Positions 9,013-19,003 of a stretch of DNA of 64,000 bases are shown here, one piece after another. The DNA is from Prasinococcaceae sp. CCMP 1430 (Eukaryota; Prasinodermophyta; Palmophyllophyceae; Prasinococcales; Prasinococcaceae). The first letter of the stretch is position 1; every line of letters begins with the position of its first letter. The translations under genes were made by a program, and so were the position numbers. A model generated the notes under the pieces. The model saw nothing but the letters and a program-made list of their open reading frames with translations, searched no databases and was not told where the DNA came from. The stretch spans positions 424,816 through 488,815 of the forward strand of contig RQSC01000002.1 in the NCBI GenBank assembly GCA_013416795.1, given 5' to 3'.

Positions 9013-12000
9013 TCAGAGGGTGTCGAGGTCGAGATCGGCGACGCTCGCATCGATGCTCTCGATGAAGCTGGCGATGTCGTCGTCGTCCTCGAGGTCCGAG
9101 CCGGACGAGTCCGCGCCGCCGCCGGCGCGGGCGCCTCCGTCGCCACTGGCGGGCACGCCAGAGACGACGTCCCAGAGGATGGCAGTCCCGTCGGAGCCCC
9201 CTGCCGTGAGCAGGTGCTCGTCGCGCGCAGAGAAGGCGAGGCTGCGCAGCCGTCCGCCGTGGCCGGCAAAACCCAGCCGGGGTGCGCCGGCCACTACCGC
9301 GGGAAAGCGCATGAGGCACGCCGAGTGACGCAGACTCGTGCTGCCGCGCAGCGGCGGAGGCACCGATGTCGCGTCACCGTCGTAGTCCTCCCCGATACCC
9401 ACGCCCGAGGGTGCGGACAGAGCAAGCAGCTTGCGCCCATGCGACGCACACACATGGTGTACGTCCGCGCCCGCGCCCATGACGGCAAAACCGACTGGTG
9501 AGCTCCAGCTGGCCCACGCGGAATGGTCGGAGAGCGAGGGGGCGCGGGGCACTGCTTGGGGAAGCAGCGCCTCCATCCGAGGCACGTCGCCCCCGCCCGC
9601 TGTGGCCACTGGTATCGCCTCGGTGAGCTGACCACCGGTTGCTCTACTGAAGACGAGCATCTCACGCGCGGCAGAGCACGCCATGACAGCGGCGCCAGCC
9701 CCCGCTGCCCAGTCGACCGAGACGATGCGCGCGCTGGCGCCCTCGCACACTGCGTATGGCCGCATCACGTCGGGGTCCGCACCCTCGAGGGGTGGCACGC
9801 TCGCGCGCGCGTGGGCATTAAAGAGCGCCACGCGTCCATCGCGCGTCCCAGCAGCCAGACATCCGCCGTCAGGGGCCCATGCGAGGCAGGTGACGATTGC
9901 GCCGCCCGCGCCGCCTGCGATCTGGTCTCGCCGTGCTGGCGGCACGTGCGCCCGTCGCAGAAGCGCGAGCGGCCTGCCCGTGCCCGCGTCCGCCCGCGAG
10001 GCCAGCGCCAGGCCGCACGCCTGCGCAGCGGCGGCGATGATGCCGCCATCGAACGAAACGGCGACGCAGCACGTATCGTCGACTCTTGAGCTGGTCGACG
10101 GACGCTCCGCGTCGTCAGCGCTCGCGTTTTGACTCCCACTACGTGGTCGCGCCGTCCCATGCGCAGAGCGTGTGGCCCCGGGGACTGGGGCGAGACGCAG
10201 CCTGCCGACGCATGCTCGAGCGACGCCATCCCACTGCGCGAGGACACCTGCGGGCGTGAGCGTGTACACACGCGCATCACGCACGGGGCAGCAAGCCGCT
10301 GCGCAGACGGGCCCAGCGTGACCACTCAGGAGCATCAAACAGCGCAAAGCAGGGGGCTGCACACCAATCGTCGCGCCCGTCTGGTGCGTTGTCGGCGCGC
10401 CTGCACCCGCAATCGCGGCGGCAGCTGTCCACAGGCCGCATATCTGCATAAGCGCGCCGCCGCGAAGTGAGGCCACGAGGATATCGTCCGCTCGGCTCCC
10501 GCCTCCATCACCGCCGCTCCTCTGATCGCCGCTGTCTTTGTTGACTGGACCTACAAAGCAGTCAAGCGATGCAACCGCGAGGAGAGTATGCGAAACGTGC
10601 CGCTCCTGTCCGCCCAAGGGCGCACTCATTGCCTCTGCTCCCGGTGCGAAAGCGAATGGATTGGCCGCAGCCACATCGAATGCACACACAGGCATCAAAT
10701 CTCGCCCACCTTCAGCGCCCACAACAAGTGCGCCATCAGCTACTGCCCACACGCACACGCGGCCGTCCGCGCCCCCGCTGGCAACGAAGCGGCCGCAAGG
10801 ACTCAGCGCGAGCCCGCGCACGCTACCATGGCCATGCGCTCGGATGCGCGAGGTGCAGCGCTTTCCCTGCCAACAATAAATTTCGCCTGTCGTTGTGCCT
10901 GTCAAGAGCGCCGCAGTCGGCCTTGTGACTGCCCCTCTGTGCTTTGAAGGCTCTTCTGCCCTCCCGTCCTTGCCGCTGCTTCGGCCCTCGCCGCCTTCCT
11001 GCCTGCGTCGACGGCTTTTTTCAGTCATATCATGGCCCTCCTCGTCGGACGCACCGCCAGGCTCAGTCTGTGCACCCTCACGCTCATTGCCGGGGCCGCT
11101 CTCTCCCCGCGGACCGGCTGTGGCATCGGTCTCTTCCGACCCGCGCCTGCGCAACAGCTTATCTGCCTTCTGCCTCTCCCACGGCCGCCGCTGCCGCCAC
11201 GTACCGCCCGGGAGGAAGAGGGCACTGACGAAGGACGCCAGCGGCGCATCAGCGAAGGACGGCGAAGCGCTCACCATGTCGAAGGCGCGACCGGTTCCTA
11301 CGGCGGAACGTAACTCCCACATGCACACGTGGCGCCGCCCGACGGTGACAAAGACGTGGTCGGGCGATGGCGCGCGCGCACTCGGTCGCCCTGAGCGCTC
11401 GCGACGAGCGTAGGGGTCAAAGCATAGCGCAGATACGGCTGGAGGCACACCCTGCAGCGACGGCGCACGCGCCACGAGCCTGCGAGCCGCCCAGTGCGTC
11501 AGCGATAGTCGTAGCGGGGCGCATGCGCGCGCTCGAGCCAAGGTATTGAGCGCAGGCGCCCCCTGCACATGCACGTACCGCGGCGATCCATAGCCTTGCA
11601 CGGCCGCGCGCCAGTCCCACACATGCACAGTGTGCTTGAGATCCGCAGTGATACCCACGAGCAGCTCACCGCCGCCAGGAGAGAGCGCGAGCGCGACCAA
11701 GCCCCGACTGCGCGGCTGTGTTTGGACACAAAAACGCACAATTGGCCGCACATCCTGGAGGCTGCCACCGCCTTCGCCGCTCACGCTCGCGCCTGTGGCC
11801 CGTGCGTCCGCTTGGGCGACCCCCGAAATGTCCCAAACGCAGAGCGCTGTGGGGCTGCCGTTGTCGGCGGTGGCTGCGAGCGTGCGGCAATCGCTGAGCG
11901 CCAGCGCGCACACCTCATGCGCGTGGCCGCGCAGGAACCGCTGGTCCACGGGCGGACGCGCGGCATCAGTACCGGCGCCGACAACTGCAGTGCGCGCAGG

Positions 12001-12895
12001 AGCGTGTGCACGATCTTGCGGGGGCAGCGGCTGCGGCTGCAGAACCAGACCCTCCGCTCGCGGCGTCCCGCTGTTGCCGCTGTGATCCTGCGCCGCCGGA
12101 GTCGCCACCACTACGAGGGCGCCCGCGGGGGCGATTGCGCCGCCCGCCGGCGTCGCCCACGCGGCTTTGGCGGCAACGGCTCCCGATGCTGCCACGGTGC
12201 AGCCAAAGGCTGCACGGGGGACGAGCGCCTCCGTCGGTGCTTCCAAGGCGGCACTGACTGCCCGTGCCTGCGCTTCTCCGCCCGGCACCCGCACGGTGAG
12301 CGGCTGCGGATAGAGACTCAGTCTTGCCCCTCGTGCGCTCGGGCCGCTGTCACTCGCGGGCAAGGGGCCACGCCGGACGACACCGTGGCTGAGCGCTCCG
12401 GAGCATCCGACCGGCGCGGTCTGCGGGCGCCCCAGCCCAGCGTGCACGGGGCCGTCGCTCCGCGGCGACATGTCGTATCCGAGCGCGCGCTGGAGCTGCC
12501 AAAGCATCGCCCGCCCGCGCGGCGCGGCGCCGCTGCGCGCGCCGTGCGCTCTCCCGGGTAGCGCGGCCAGCACTGCCGCGGCTGCCGCGGGCCGCAGGCG
12601 AACCCCGAGCGACGCGCACGCCACCGACAGCCCCGCGGCGCTCACAGTCGCACCTAGGCCAGTCAATGCGTGGGTATCAGCGTCCCTGTCGGCGTCGCCC
12701 ACGTCGGACTCGGATTCACTCTCGCTGCTGGCGCTGCTGCTGCTGCTGCTGCTATTGCTGCTATCGACGTCGTCGATGTCTCGCTCGCCGAGCGCGTCGG
12801 CGTCCTCGACCGCGCCGGCCGCGCGCAGGGCGGCGTCGAGGGCGCCGCGCGAGATGCCCGCCGCGCGGAGGGCCCGCGACAGCGCCGCGAGCGCG
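9013..12895 (-). CDS. Large WD40 / EML-like beta-propeller protein, 5' end in assembly gap
   Basis: An open minus-strand frame of nearly 1,300 codons enters the gap at 12896. It carries many WD-type repeats, for example FLRGHAHEVCALALSD, TVHVWDWRA, LLSGHAGPVCAAACCP, and near the C-terminus FAGHGGRLRSLAFSAR with GTAILWDV. The pair of LRGHAHEV...TALCVWDISG and GLVALALSPGG...TVHVWDWR follows echinoderm microtubule-associated protein-like (EML) tandem propellers. Insertions rich in R, E, S and K separate repeats, and the C-terminus is acidic (SDLEDDDDIASFIESIDAS). A HELP motif is not obvious. A small intron may be hidden around 11430-11560, where the sequence is less propeller-like. Proposed role: microtubule-associated or scaffold protein; the exact family is uncertain. 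Confidence 0.7.
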
Positions 12896-13890
12896 NNNNN
12901 NNNNNNNNNNNNNNNNNNNNNNNNNNNNNNNNNNNNNNNNNNNNNNNNNNNNNNNNNNNNNNNNNNNNNNNNNNNNNNNNNNNNNNNNNNNNNNNNNNNN
13001 NNNNNNNNNNNNNNNNNNNNNNNNNNNNNNNNNNNNNNNNNNNNNNNNNNNNNNNNNNNNNNNNNNNNNNNNNNNNNNNNNNNNNNNNNNNNNNNNNNNN
13101 NNNNNNNNNNNNNNNNNNNNNNNNNNNNNNNNNNNNNNNNNNNNNNNNNNNNNNNNNNNNNNNNNNNNNNNNNNNNNNNNNNNNNNNNNNNNNNNNNNNN
13201 NNNNNNNNNNNNNNNNNNNNNNNNNNNNNNNNNNNNNNNNNNNNNNNNNNNNNNNNNNNNNNNNNNNNNNNNNNNNNNNNNNNNNNNNNNNNNNNNNNNN
13301 NNNNNNNNNNNNNNNNNNNNNNNNNNNNNNNNNNNNNNNNNNNNNNNNNNNNNNNNNNNNNNNNNNNNNNNNNNNNNNNNNNNNNNNNNNNNNNNNNNNN
13401 NNNNNNNNNNNNNNNNNNNNNNNNNNNNNNNNNNNNNNNNNNNNNNNNNNNNNNNNNNNNNNNNNNNNNNNNNNNNNNNNNNNNNNNNNNNNNNNNNNNN
13501 NNNNNNNNNNNNNNNNNNNNNNNNNNNNNNNNNNNNNNNNNNNNNNNNNNNNNNNNNNNNNNNNNNNNNNNNNNNNNNNNNNNNNNNNNNNNNNNNNNNN
13601 NNNNNNNNNNNNNNNNNNNNNNNNNNNNNNNNNNNNNNNNNNNNNNNNNNNNNNNNNNNNNNNNNNNNNNNNNNNNNNNNNNNNNNNNNNNNNNNNNNNN
13701 NNNNNNNNNNNNNNNNNNNNNNNNNNNNNNNNNNNNNNNNNNNNNNNNNNNNNNNNNNNNNNNNNNNNNNNNNNNNNNNNNNNNNNNNNNNNNNNNNNNN
13801 NNNNNNNNNNNNNNNNNNNNNNNNNNNNNNNNNNNNNNNNNNNNNNNNNNNNNNNNNNNNNNNNNNNNNNNNNNNNNNNNNNNNNNNNNN
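12896..13890. other. Assembly gap of 995 Ns
   Basis: Unsequenced. It contains the 5' end of the WD40 gene (minus) and the 5' end of the NUS1 gene (plus), which are divergent. The N count may not reflect the true length. Confidence 0.95.
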
Positions 13891-14854
13891 CGCTGCTCGT
13901 GCCACCGGCGTGCGCGGCGGCCGCTGCGACCGCGCCGGACGGCCCGCAGGTGCGTGTGGCGCGCACGCACGCGCGCACACACCACGTGCGCTCCCGTCGC
14001 ACACAACGCACGCGCACGCACACGAACACGTGCACGCATGCATCGCATGCCACGCACACTGACGAGCGAACACTCCACACGCATGCACACGTGCGCGCGC
14101 ACACACACGTACGCACACGCGTACGCACACGCACACATACGTACACGCACACACGTACACGCACGCACGCATGCGCGCGCGCGCTCGCACGTAACCCCTC
14201 CCGCCCGCCGCAGGGCGACGCGCTTGCGTCTGCTGCTCGCGCGTGCGCCGCGCTCGGTGCCAAGCGCGTGCTCGCGTACGACGCCGGGGGCGCCCTCGCA
14301 GGCGAGGGGGGGCGCGGGGGCCTACGCGCTCGCCTCGAGGGCGTTGGTGCGGGGCTGTTGGAGGGGGCGAAGGTGGAGCTGCTGGGCCCCGCGGATGCGC
14401 GCGCGCCGCTCGCCGCCGTCGCGAGGGCGTTCGCCGAGGACGCGCCGGACGGCGACGGCGGCACCGAAGGTGGCGGCGGCAAAATGGTCGCGCGCGTCCA
14501 AGCCGCGCTTGAGGACCGCGGCGCCGCGGCCGAGCCCGAGCTCGCGCTGTGCTTCGCTGCGGCTAAGCCCACCGCCGCGTCGATGGCGGCGCGCTCCGCC
14601 CCCGCCGCCCTCAGCTCCGACGCGGCGCCGTCCGCCGCGGCCTCGAGCTGCGCGCGCACGCCCTCCACGAGCGTCTGGCAGCACCAGAAGCGCACCTCGT
14701 CGCGCGCGGCGGGGCTGCCGAGGCGACGCGCGGCCTCGGCGAAGCGCTGCGGGTCGCGCGCCATCGACGCCACGTACGCGGATGCGCGAGCCTGCGCGTG
14801 TGGGCGTGCGTGAGAGGGAGTGCGTGTCAGCATGTGCGAGTGCGTGCGTGCGTG

Positions 14855-14938
<84 letters not shown>

Positions 14939-15149
14939 CGCGCGTGCGTGCATGTGTGTGTTTGCGTGCGTGTGTGCGTGCATGCGCGCGCGCGCGCAGA
15001 TGCCCGCTGCTGACACATGCACGCTCGCCGGCGCGCCTCGGACGCTCGCAGAGCTCGTACAGGTGCCGCCGCTGACGCGCTGCGCGCGCGAGGACATCGA
15101 GGCGGCGTTCGACAAATACGCGCGTACGGCGAAGCGCCACGGCGCCTGA
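13891..15149 (+). CDS. NUS1: NUS1/NgBR-like subunit of cis-prenyltransferase (dehydrodolichyl diphosphate synthase complex), 3' part
   Basis: Visible exons: 13891-13949, 14214 to about 14566, and 15001-15149. They read CAALGAKRVLAYDAGGAL, KMVARVQAALEDRG, AEPELALCF, and then TLAGAPRTLAELVQVPPLT with a helical tail EDIEAAFDKYARTAKRHG. This aligns in order with the C-terminal domain of NUS1/Nogo-B receptor: WC..LGV..V..YD..G, then D..L..KFGP, LGF.PW..RLTEI, and the C-terminal helix. NUS1 pairs with the catalytic cis-prenyltransferase at the ER to make the dolichol precursor for N-glycosylation. The C-terminal RxG loop important for activity in animal and fungal NUS1 is not evident: the end reads KRHGA. 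The donor of the last intron is not a clear GT. The N-terminal membrane part lies in the gap. Confidence 0.65.
13950..14213. repeat. (AC/GT)-rich intron of NUS1
   Basis: Intron with a GTGCGT donor and a CCGCAG acceptor. Most of it is imperfect CA/CG dinucleotide repeat on the plus strand. The next intron (14800-15000) carries the reverse pattern, GT-rich. Confidence 0.7.
14573..14791 (-). CDS. Exportin-T (XPOT/LOS1)-like exon, antisense inside the NUS1 intron
   Basis: A 219-nt phase 0-0 block, bounded on the minus strand by a good acceptor (ACACGCGCAG) and donor (GTGGGC). It reads ASAYVASMARDPQRFAEAA, RRLGSPAARDEVRFWCCQ, TLVEGVRAQLE. This resembles the N-terminal HEAT-repeat start of exportin-T, the nuclear tRNA exporter, where a helix ending in an aromatic-rich V(K/Q)F(F/W)CxQxLE(x)V(K/R) segment follows a short first helix. 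No other exportin exons are found on either side: NUS1 exons, repeats and the gap occupy the neighbouring sequence. It may be an orphan gene fragment, an exon of a gene lost at a misjoin, or a nested gene. The family assignment rests on one exon. Confidence 0.45.
14848..15000. repeat. (GT)n / (GTGC)n microsatellite
   Basis: Long GT and GTGC alternation with a pure GT stretch near 14900-14930 and a CG run next to it, at the 3' end of the NUS1 intron just before the AG at 14999-15000. Confidence 0.9.
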
Positions 15150-15345
15150 GGGGGTGGCACTGCCGAGCGCAGCGCGCTTGTACATTAATAACAACACACG
15201 CTCACACACATACACATCACACTCATGGCCGGCGGCGCATGCCACCTTGGCTCGCGCCGAGCAGCGCGCGCGTGTGAGGGGTTGCTTGCCATTATAGTGC
15301 GCGCCGCGCGGAGCACGCAGCGCGGCGCGGCGGCAGCGCGGTGTT

Positions 15346-17124
15346 TCAGGGCAGGTAGAAGAGGCTTGAGAAGGGCGCGAATATGTCCCCATTGACGTAG
15401 TCGTTGTCGACGATATTGACGAGCACGTGCGAGTCGGCGACGCCCTCCACCACGGCCCTCGCGGCGTCGCCCTCGTCGTACACGGCGGCCCAGTCGCTGC
15501 GCCACAGCGCAAAGGCCTCGTCCTTCCACACTTTGGTAAAGGTGTCGAAGTCACACACCGTGGGCTGCACTACCTCCTTGCCCGGGAAGACGCCCCACGT
15601 CACCGCGTTAATACCCTCGGCGTTGGTGGCGGTGAAGTCGCCGCTGCGGTCGGTCGCCATGTACGATAGCGAGGGGAACTTGTCGAGGTGCGCGCGCAGC
15701 CGCTCGAAGAGCTCGCGCGGGCAGAAGAACTCGAGGTAGGCGCGCTGGTAGACGATGCCGCCGGCGCCGCCCCAGCCGACGCCCGGCGTGGATGAGTCCA
15801 CGCCGTTGACGCGCGGCTGCGAGTTGACTGTCAGGAAGCCCCTGGTGTTGAGCTCGACGAGGCGCGCGGTGATGCCGTCGCTCTCGCGCGCGAGGCCCTC
15901 GTCCTCGCTCCACGGCAGCGCCCTGATCTCGCCCTTGACGAAGCCCACGAACACTTTGCCCACGTCCTCTACGCTCGCCGGCGAGCCCCACGCCTCCTTG
16001 CGGTCGATCTTGTAGCGTCGCCCGCCCGCCTTGAAGTCCTCGAAGCTGCCCTTCTTGTTCCAGTGCGAGCTGGGGTAGGCCTTCCAGCCCTTGGTGCGGT
16101 TCATGTAGCTCTTGGGCCGGTTGCCCCAGAAGAGTGGGCGCACGGACTCGTCGCTGCGGTTGGGGTTGGTCGGCGGGCGGAACGGCAGCGCGCGCGGGGG
16201 CGCCTTCGTGTCGACCATGCCCAGCCGCTCGAGGATCCCGATGACGCTGCGCTCCAGGTTGAGCGAGTACATGTGCAGCCCGTTGCACTTGCCCGAGTCC
16301 ATGATCTTCTTGCACATCTCGTACCCCATCTGGACGCCGTACGCCTTGACGGCCTCGTCGTTGTCCTTGATGGGCTCCAGCGCGTCGAGGATCGACTGCG
16401 GCACACGCGTCTTGCAGAAGCCCGTCATGCGCTTGAAGCCGCCGTACGTCTGGATGGGCATGATGCCCGGCAGGATCTCGGCGGTGATGCCCGCGGCGCG
16501 GCAGTCGTCCACGAACTGCAGGAAGACGTCCGCGTCGTAGAACAGCTGTGTGACGATCACCTGAGCGCCGGCGTCGCACTTCTCCTTGAGGTAGGCGAGG
16601 TCCTTGGCGTAGGCCTCGGCGGTGGCAACGCCGCCCTCGCCGATGGCGTCGGGGTGCGCCTCGGGGTAGCCCGCGCACGCGAGGCCGAAGTAGTCGCCGT
16701 GCTCCTGGCGGATGTACTTGATGAGATCGAGCGCGCACGAGAAGCCGCCGACGGCCGCCGTCCAGTTCTCCTCGCCCTTTGGCGGGTCGCCGCGCAACGC
16801 GAGGATGTTCATGAGGCCCTGCTCCTTGACGCTCGCCAGCGCGTGCTTGATCATGTCCACCTTCATGTTGGTGCACGTCAGGTGCATCATGGTCTCAACG
16901 CACACCTCGTTCTGCATGCGGCTCGCCATGTCGAGCGTCAGCTCCGCCGTCGTGCCGCCCGCGCCCCAGGTGATGTCGCAGAACAGCGGGTTGGTGCGCG
17001 CCATGCGGTCCATGCGCTCGAAGCAGTTCTCGACGCCCGCCTCCGTGCGCGGCGGGAAGTACTCGAAGCTGAAGAACCTCTCGCCGCGCGCGTTGCGCTC
17101 GGCGATCTTGTCGATGACCTTCAT
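15346..17124 (-). CDS. MTHFR: Methylenetetrahydrofolate reductase
   Basis: Single-exon, 592 aa, full-length for a eukaryotic two-domain MTHFR. The N-terminal TIM barrel (about 1-300) begins FFSFEYFPPRTEAGVENCFER and has CDITWGAGGTTAELT, MHLTCTN, LALRGDPPKGEENW, VTQLFYDADVF and PGIMPIQTYGG. The C-terminal regulatory domain (about 340-592) has the RPLFWGNRPKSY segment and FLTVNSQPRVNG, then TFTKVWKDEAFALW. It reduces 5,10-methylene-THF to 5-methyl-THF, supplying methyl groups for methionine synthesis in the cytosol; the C-terminal domain binds S-adenosylmethionine as inhibitor in animals. The ATG at 17124 gives a start right before the conserved KVIDKIAERNARGERFFSFE region. Confidence 0.96.
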   Translation of the reverse strand: MKVIDKIAERNARGERFFSFEYFPPRTEAGVENCFERMDRMARTNPLFCDITWGAGGTTAELTLDMASRMQNEVCVETMMHLTCTNMKVDMIKHALASVKEQGLMNILALRGDPPKGEENWTAAVGGFSCALDLIKYIRQEHGDYFGLACAGYPEAHPDAIGEGGVATAEAYAKDLAYLKEKCDAGAQVIVTQLFYDADVFLQFVDDCRAAGITAEILPGIMPIQTYGGFKRMTGFCKTRVPQSILDALEPIKDNDEAVKAYGVQMGYEMCKKIMDSGKCNGLHMYSLNLERSVIGILERLGMVDTKAPPRALPFRPPTNPNRSDESVRPLFWGNRPKSYMNRTKGWKAYPSSHWNKKGSFEDFKAGGRRYKIDRKEAWGSPASVEDVGKVFVGFVKGEIRALPWSEDEGLARESDGITARLVELNTRGFLTVNSQPRVNGVDSSTPGVGWGGAGGIVYQRAYLEFFCPRELFERLRAHLDKFPSLSYMATDRSGDFTATNAEGINAVTWGVFPGKEVVQPTVCDFDTFTKVWKDEAFALWRSDWAAVYDEGDAARAVVEGVADSHVLVNIVDNDYVNGDIFAPFSSLFYLP

Positions 17125-17591
17125 GGCTGCCGCCGGACCGAGCGCGCCACGCGCGCGCGCGCGCTCGCCACGGGAGGGGGGAGGGGGGAGGAGGGCAAAG
17201 GGGGGGTTGGGTGGGGAGTGCGGGCAGTGTGCCTCCCCTCCCCCCCCCGGCAAAGAGCAGGGCGTGCGGGGCGCCACGCGCGCGGAAAAGCGCGCGTGCG
17301 CAAACAGATTTTTTTTAGATTTTTTTTTTCGGGGTGCTGAGTCCGGGGGTGGTGTGAGCGAGCGAGCGCCGCCGCGGCGCACCGGCGCCGCCAGGACGCC
17401 CGCGCCCCACGGGAGCACGCGCACGCGCAGTCGCGCATCCCCCGCCGGGTGGGCGGCGGCGCGCTCCGGGTGCTCCGCGGGCGCGCGCGCGCTCACGTGA
17501 GCGTGGTCACAAAAAATGTCGTGCGTGTACACAGCGCGGGAAGGTCCGCGCGGTGCCCGCTCCCCCGCGAGCCGCGCCGGGAAACCGGCGC
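17125..17591. other. Intergenic, upstream of MTHFR
   Basis: About 0.47 kb between two minus-strand genes. It has G-runs (17175-17210), C-runs and two T tracts near 17310-17330. It probably holds the MTHFR promoter. No gene seen. Confidence 0.5.
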
Positions 17592-18188
17592 TCACGCCAC
17601 CACGGGCTCGAGCGCGCGCGCCGGCAGTGCATCCGCCCCAATGCCGCCCGGGACGCGCCCGTCGATGCCGCCCTCGTCGGCGGCCGCCGCTGCGGCGCAG
17701 CGCGCATCCTCGAGGCGGCAGCCGAGAGCCTGCCCGAGCACCGCTGAGGCGATGGTGAAGAGCACGGCGTAGCGCGGCAGGAGCACCGCCTTGCGCAGCG
17801 AGACGACCAGCGGGATGCTCAGGTGGACCGCGACGAACCACTCGGCGGAGAACTTGTCGACGTGCGAGCGCCACGCGCCAAGTGGCACGTTGGTGAGCGC
17901 GGACGTGGCGGCCACGGAGGCGATGCGCACGTGCGTTGCGCGCGGACGCAGGGCGCGCACCTGCGGCGTCGCGGCGAGCGCGGCGCGCAACGCGACGACC
18001 GGGGCGGGGCACGTGAGCTTCACCCTGCGCTTGCGCCCGCCGGGCTTGCGCGGCGGCAGGTTCAGCACGCCGGCAGCGGCGCGCTGCAGCCTCGCGACCG
18101 GGCACTTGCTGTCAGGGCGGAAGATGCCCTCGTAGTCGCCTTCCGCTGACGGCAGCGCGACGCCACCGTCCGGGCGCGCGTACGGCAT
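17592..18188 (-). CDS. Hypothetical protein with hydrophobic C-terminal half
   Basis: 198 aa from ATG 18188. I do not recognise it. The first part has DYEGIFRPDSKCPVARLQRA, then a basic stretch (RKPGGRKRRVKL). Around 125-175 are two hydrophobic segments, WFVAVHLSIPLVVSL and RYAVLFTIASAVLGQALG, separated by a charged turn, which could be a membrane hairpin. The frame overlaps the C-terminal tail of cyclin C in another frame. An AG acceptor-like site (CGCGCAG) sits just before the ATG, so an upstream exon is possible. Amino-acid composition is typical of the neighbouring genes. Confidence 0.5.
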   Translation of the reverse strand: MPYARPDGGVALPSAEGDYEGIFRPDSKCPVARLQRAAAGVLNLPPRKPGGRKRRVKLTCPAPVVALRAALAATPQVRALRPRATHVRIASVAATSALTNVPLGAWRSHVDKFSAEWFVAVHLSIPLVVSLRKAVLLPRYAVLFTIASAVLGQALGCRLEDARCAAAAAADEGGIDGRVPGGIGADALPARALEPVVA

Positions 18189-19003
18189 CGACACCTGCGC
18201 GCGGCGCGGCGCGGTCGCCGCTCCCAGGCTGCGTGCTGCTTCTGGCGCTTGTGCGGCGGCGCGACTTTGCCGTCGCTGGGCTGTACTCGCGCGGCCGCAC
18301 TGCCTTCTGCGGGGCTGCTCCGCCTGGTGGCAGCCTCCTTGCTCCTGCGCTCGTTCTCCTTCGTGTAAGCGTCCATGAGGATTCGTCCAACCTCGTACAC
18401 CTCATCAGTGTTTACCTGCAGGTCGGCGAAGATCGGCCGCATATCGACGTTGTTGATCACGCACGCGACGTACAGAGCCGCGACCGCGGTGACATACGGC
18501 GGATAGAGCAGGCATACGTCGGTATGGTACGAGTCGTTGCACAGCGACCATGCATCCTGCGTGACTGCACCGAGGCGCGCGCGGTCGATGAGCGTGAGCA
18601 GCGGGCGGTACGGGTGGAACACCACGAGATCGCACTCGAGCCCCTCGAGGACATGCATCTCGAGCTCGAGCAGGTCGGTCAGCGTTAGGTGGAACCCCAG
18701 CGCTCCGGCGTATCGCACCCAGTGCTTCGCCTGCATAGTGCACTCCTCTGCCTTGGACGCGAGGTAGAGGCACGCGACGCCCACCGCCTGCGGGTCGTAC
18801 TCGTCGTCGCGGTTGGCGACCGCAGTGAAGCGCCGCAGCATGACGATGGCCGTCGCGGCGACGCGTTGGCGCATGCGCGCCTTGCACGACAGCTGCACCA
18901 TCCACATGGTCGTGGCCGCCAGCGCGCCGCGGCCCCTCGGGATATCCACGCGCGGCAGGATCCACCGGCGGCAGTGCGTTGACTGCCAGAAGTTCGACGC
19001 CAT
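18062..19003 (-). CDS. CCNC: Cyclin C (Mediator kinase module)
   Basis: Starts MASNFWQSTHCRRWIL, the hallmark start of cyclin C. The cyclin box follows: ATAIVMLRRFTAVAN, VACLYLASKAEECTM, then a second half with LLELEMHVLEGLECDLVVFH and PYRPLL. The second cyclin fold has DVCLLYPPYVTAVAALYVAC. Cyclin C pairs with CDK8 in the Mediator kinase module and controls RNA polymerase II initiation. The conserved part ends near KENERRSKEA; the rest is basic low complexity reaching KRQKQ. The frame runs on to 18062, but this tail overlaps the next gene and may instead be removed by splicing or end earlier. The promoter side carries an N at 19115. Confidence 0.9.
   Translation of the reverse strand: MASNFWQSTHCRRWILPRVDIPRGRGALAATTMWMVQLSCKARMRQRVAATAIVMLRRFTAVANRDDEYDPQAVGVACLYLASKAEECTMQAKHWVRYAGALGFHLTLTDLLELEMHVLEGLECDLVVFHPYRPLLTLIDRARLGAVTQDAWSLCNDSYHTDVCLLYPPYVTAVAALYVACVINNVDMRPIFADLQVNTDEVYEVGRILMDAYTKENERRSKEAATRRSSPAEGSAAARVQPSDGKVAPPHKRQKQHAAWERRPRRAARRCRCRTRARTVASRCRQRKATTRASSALTASARSRGCSAPLPAC

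Noticed and set aside
14820-15018. Cys/Val or His/Thr repeat proteins in the GT microsatellite
   Set aside because: Translation of a dinucleotide repeat within an intron.
12670-15075. Very long frames crossing the N gap
   Set aside because: They exist only because Ns contain no stops.
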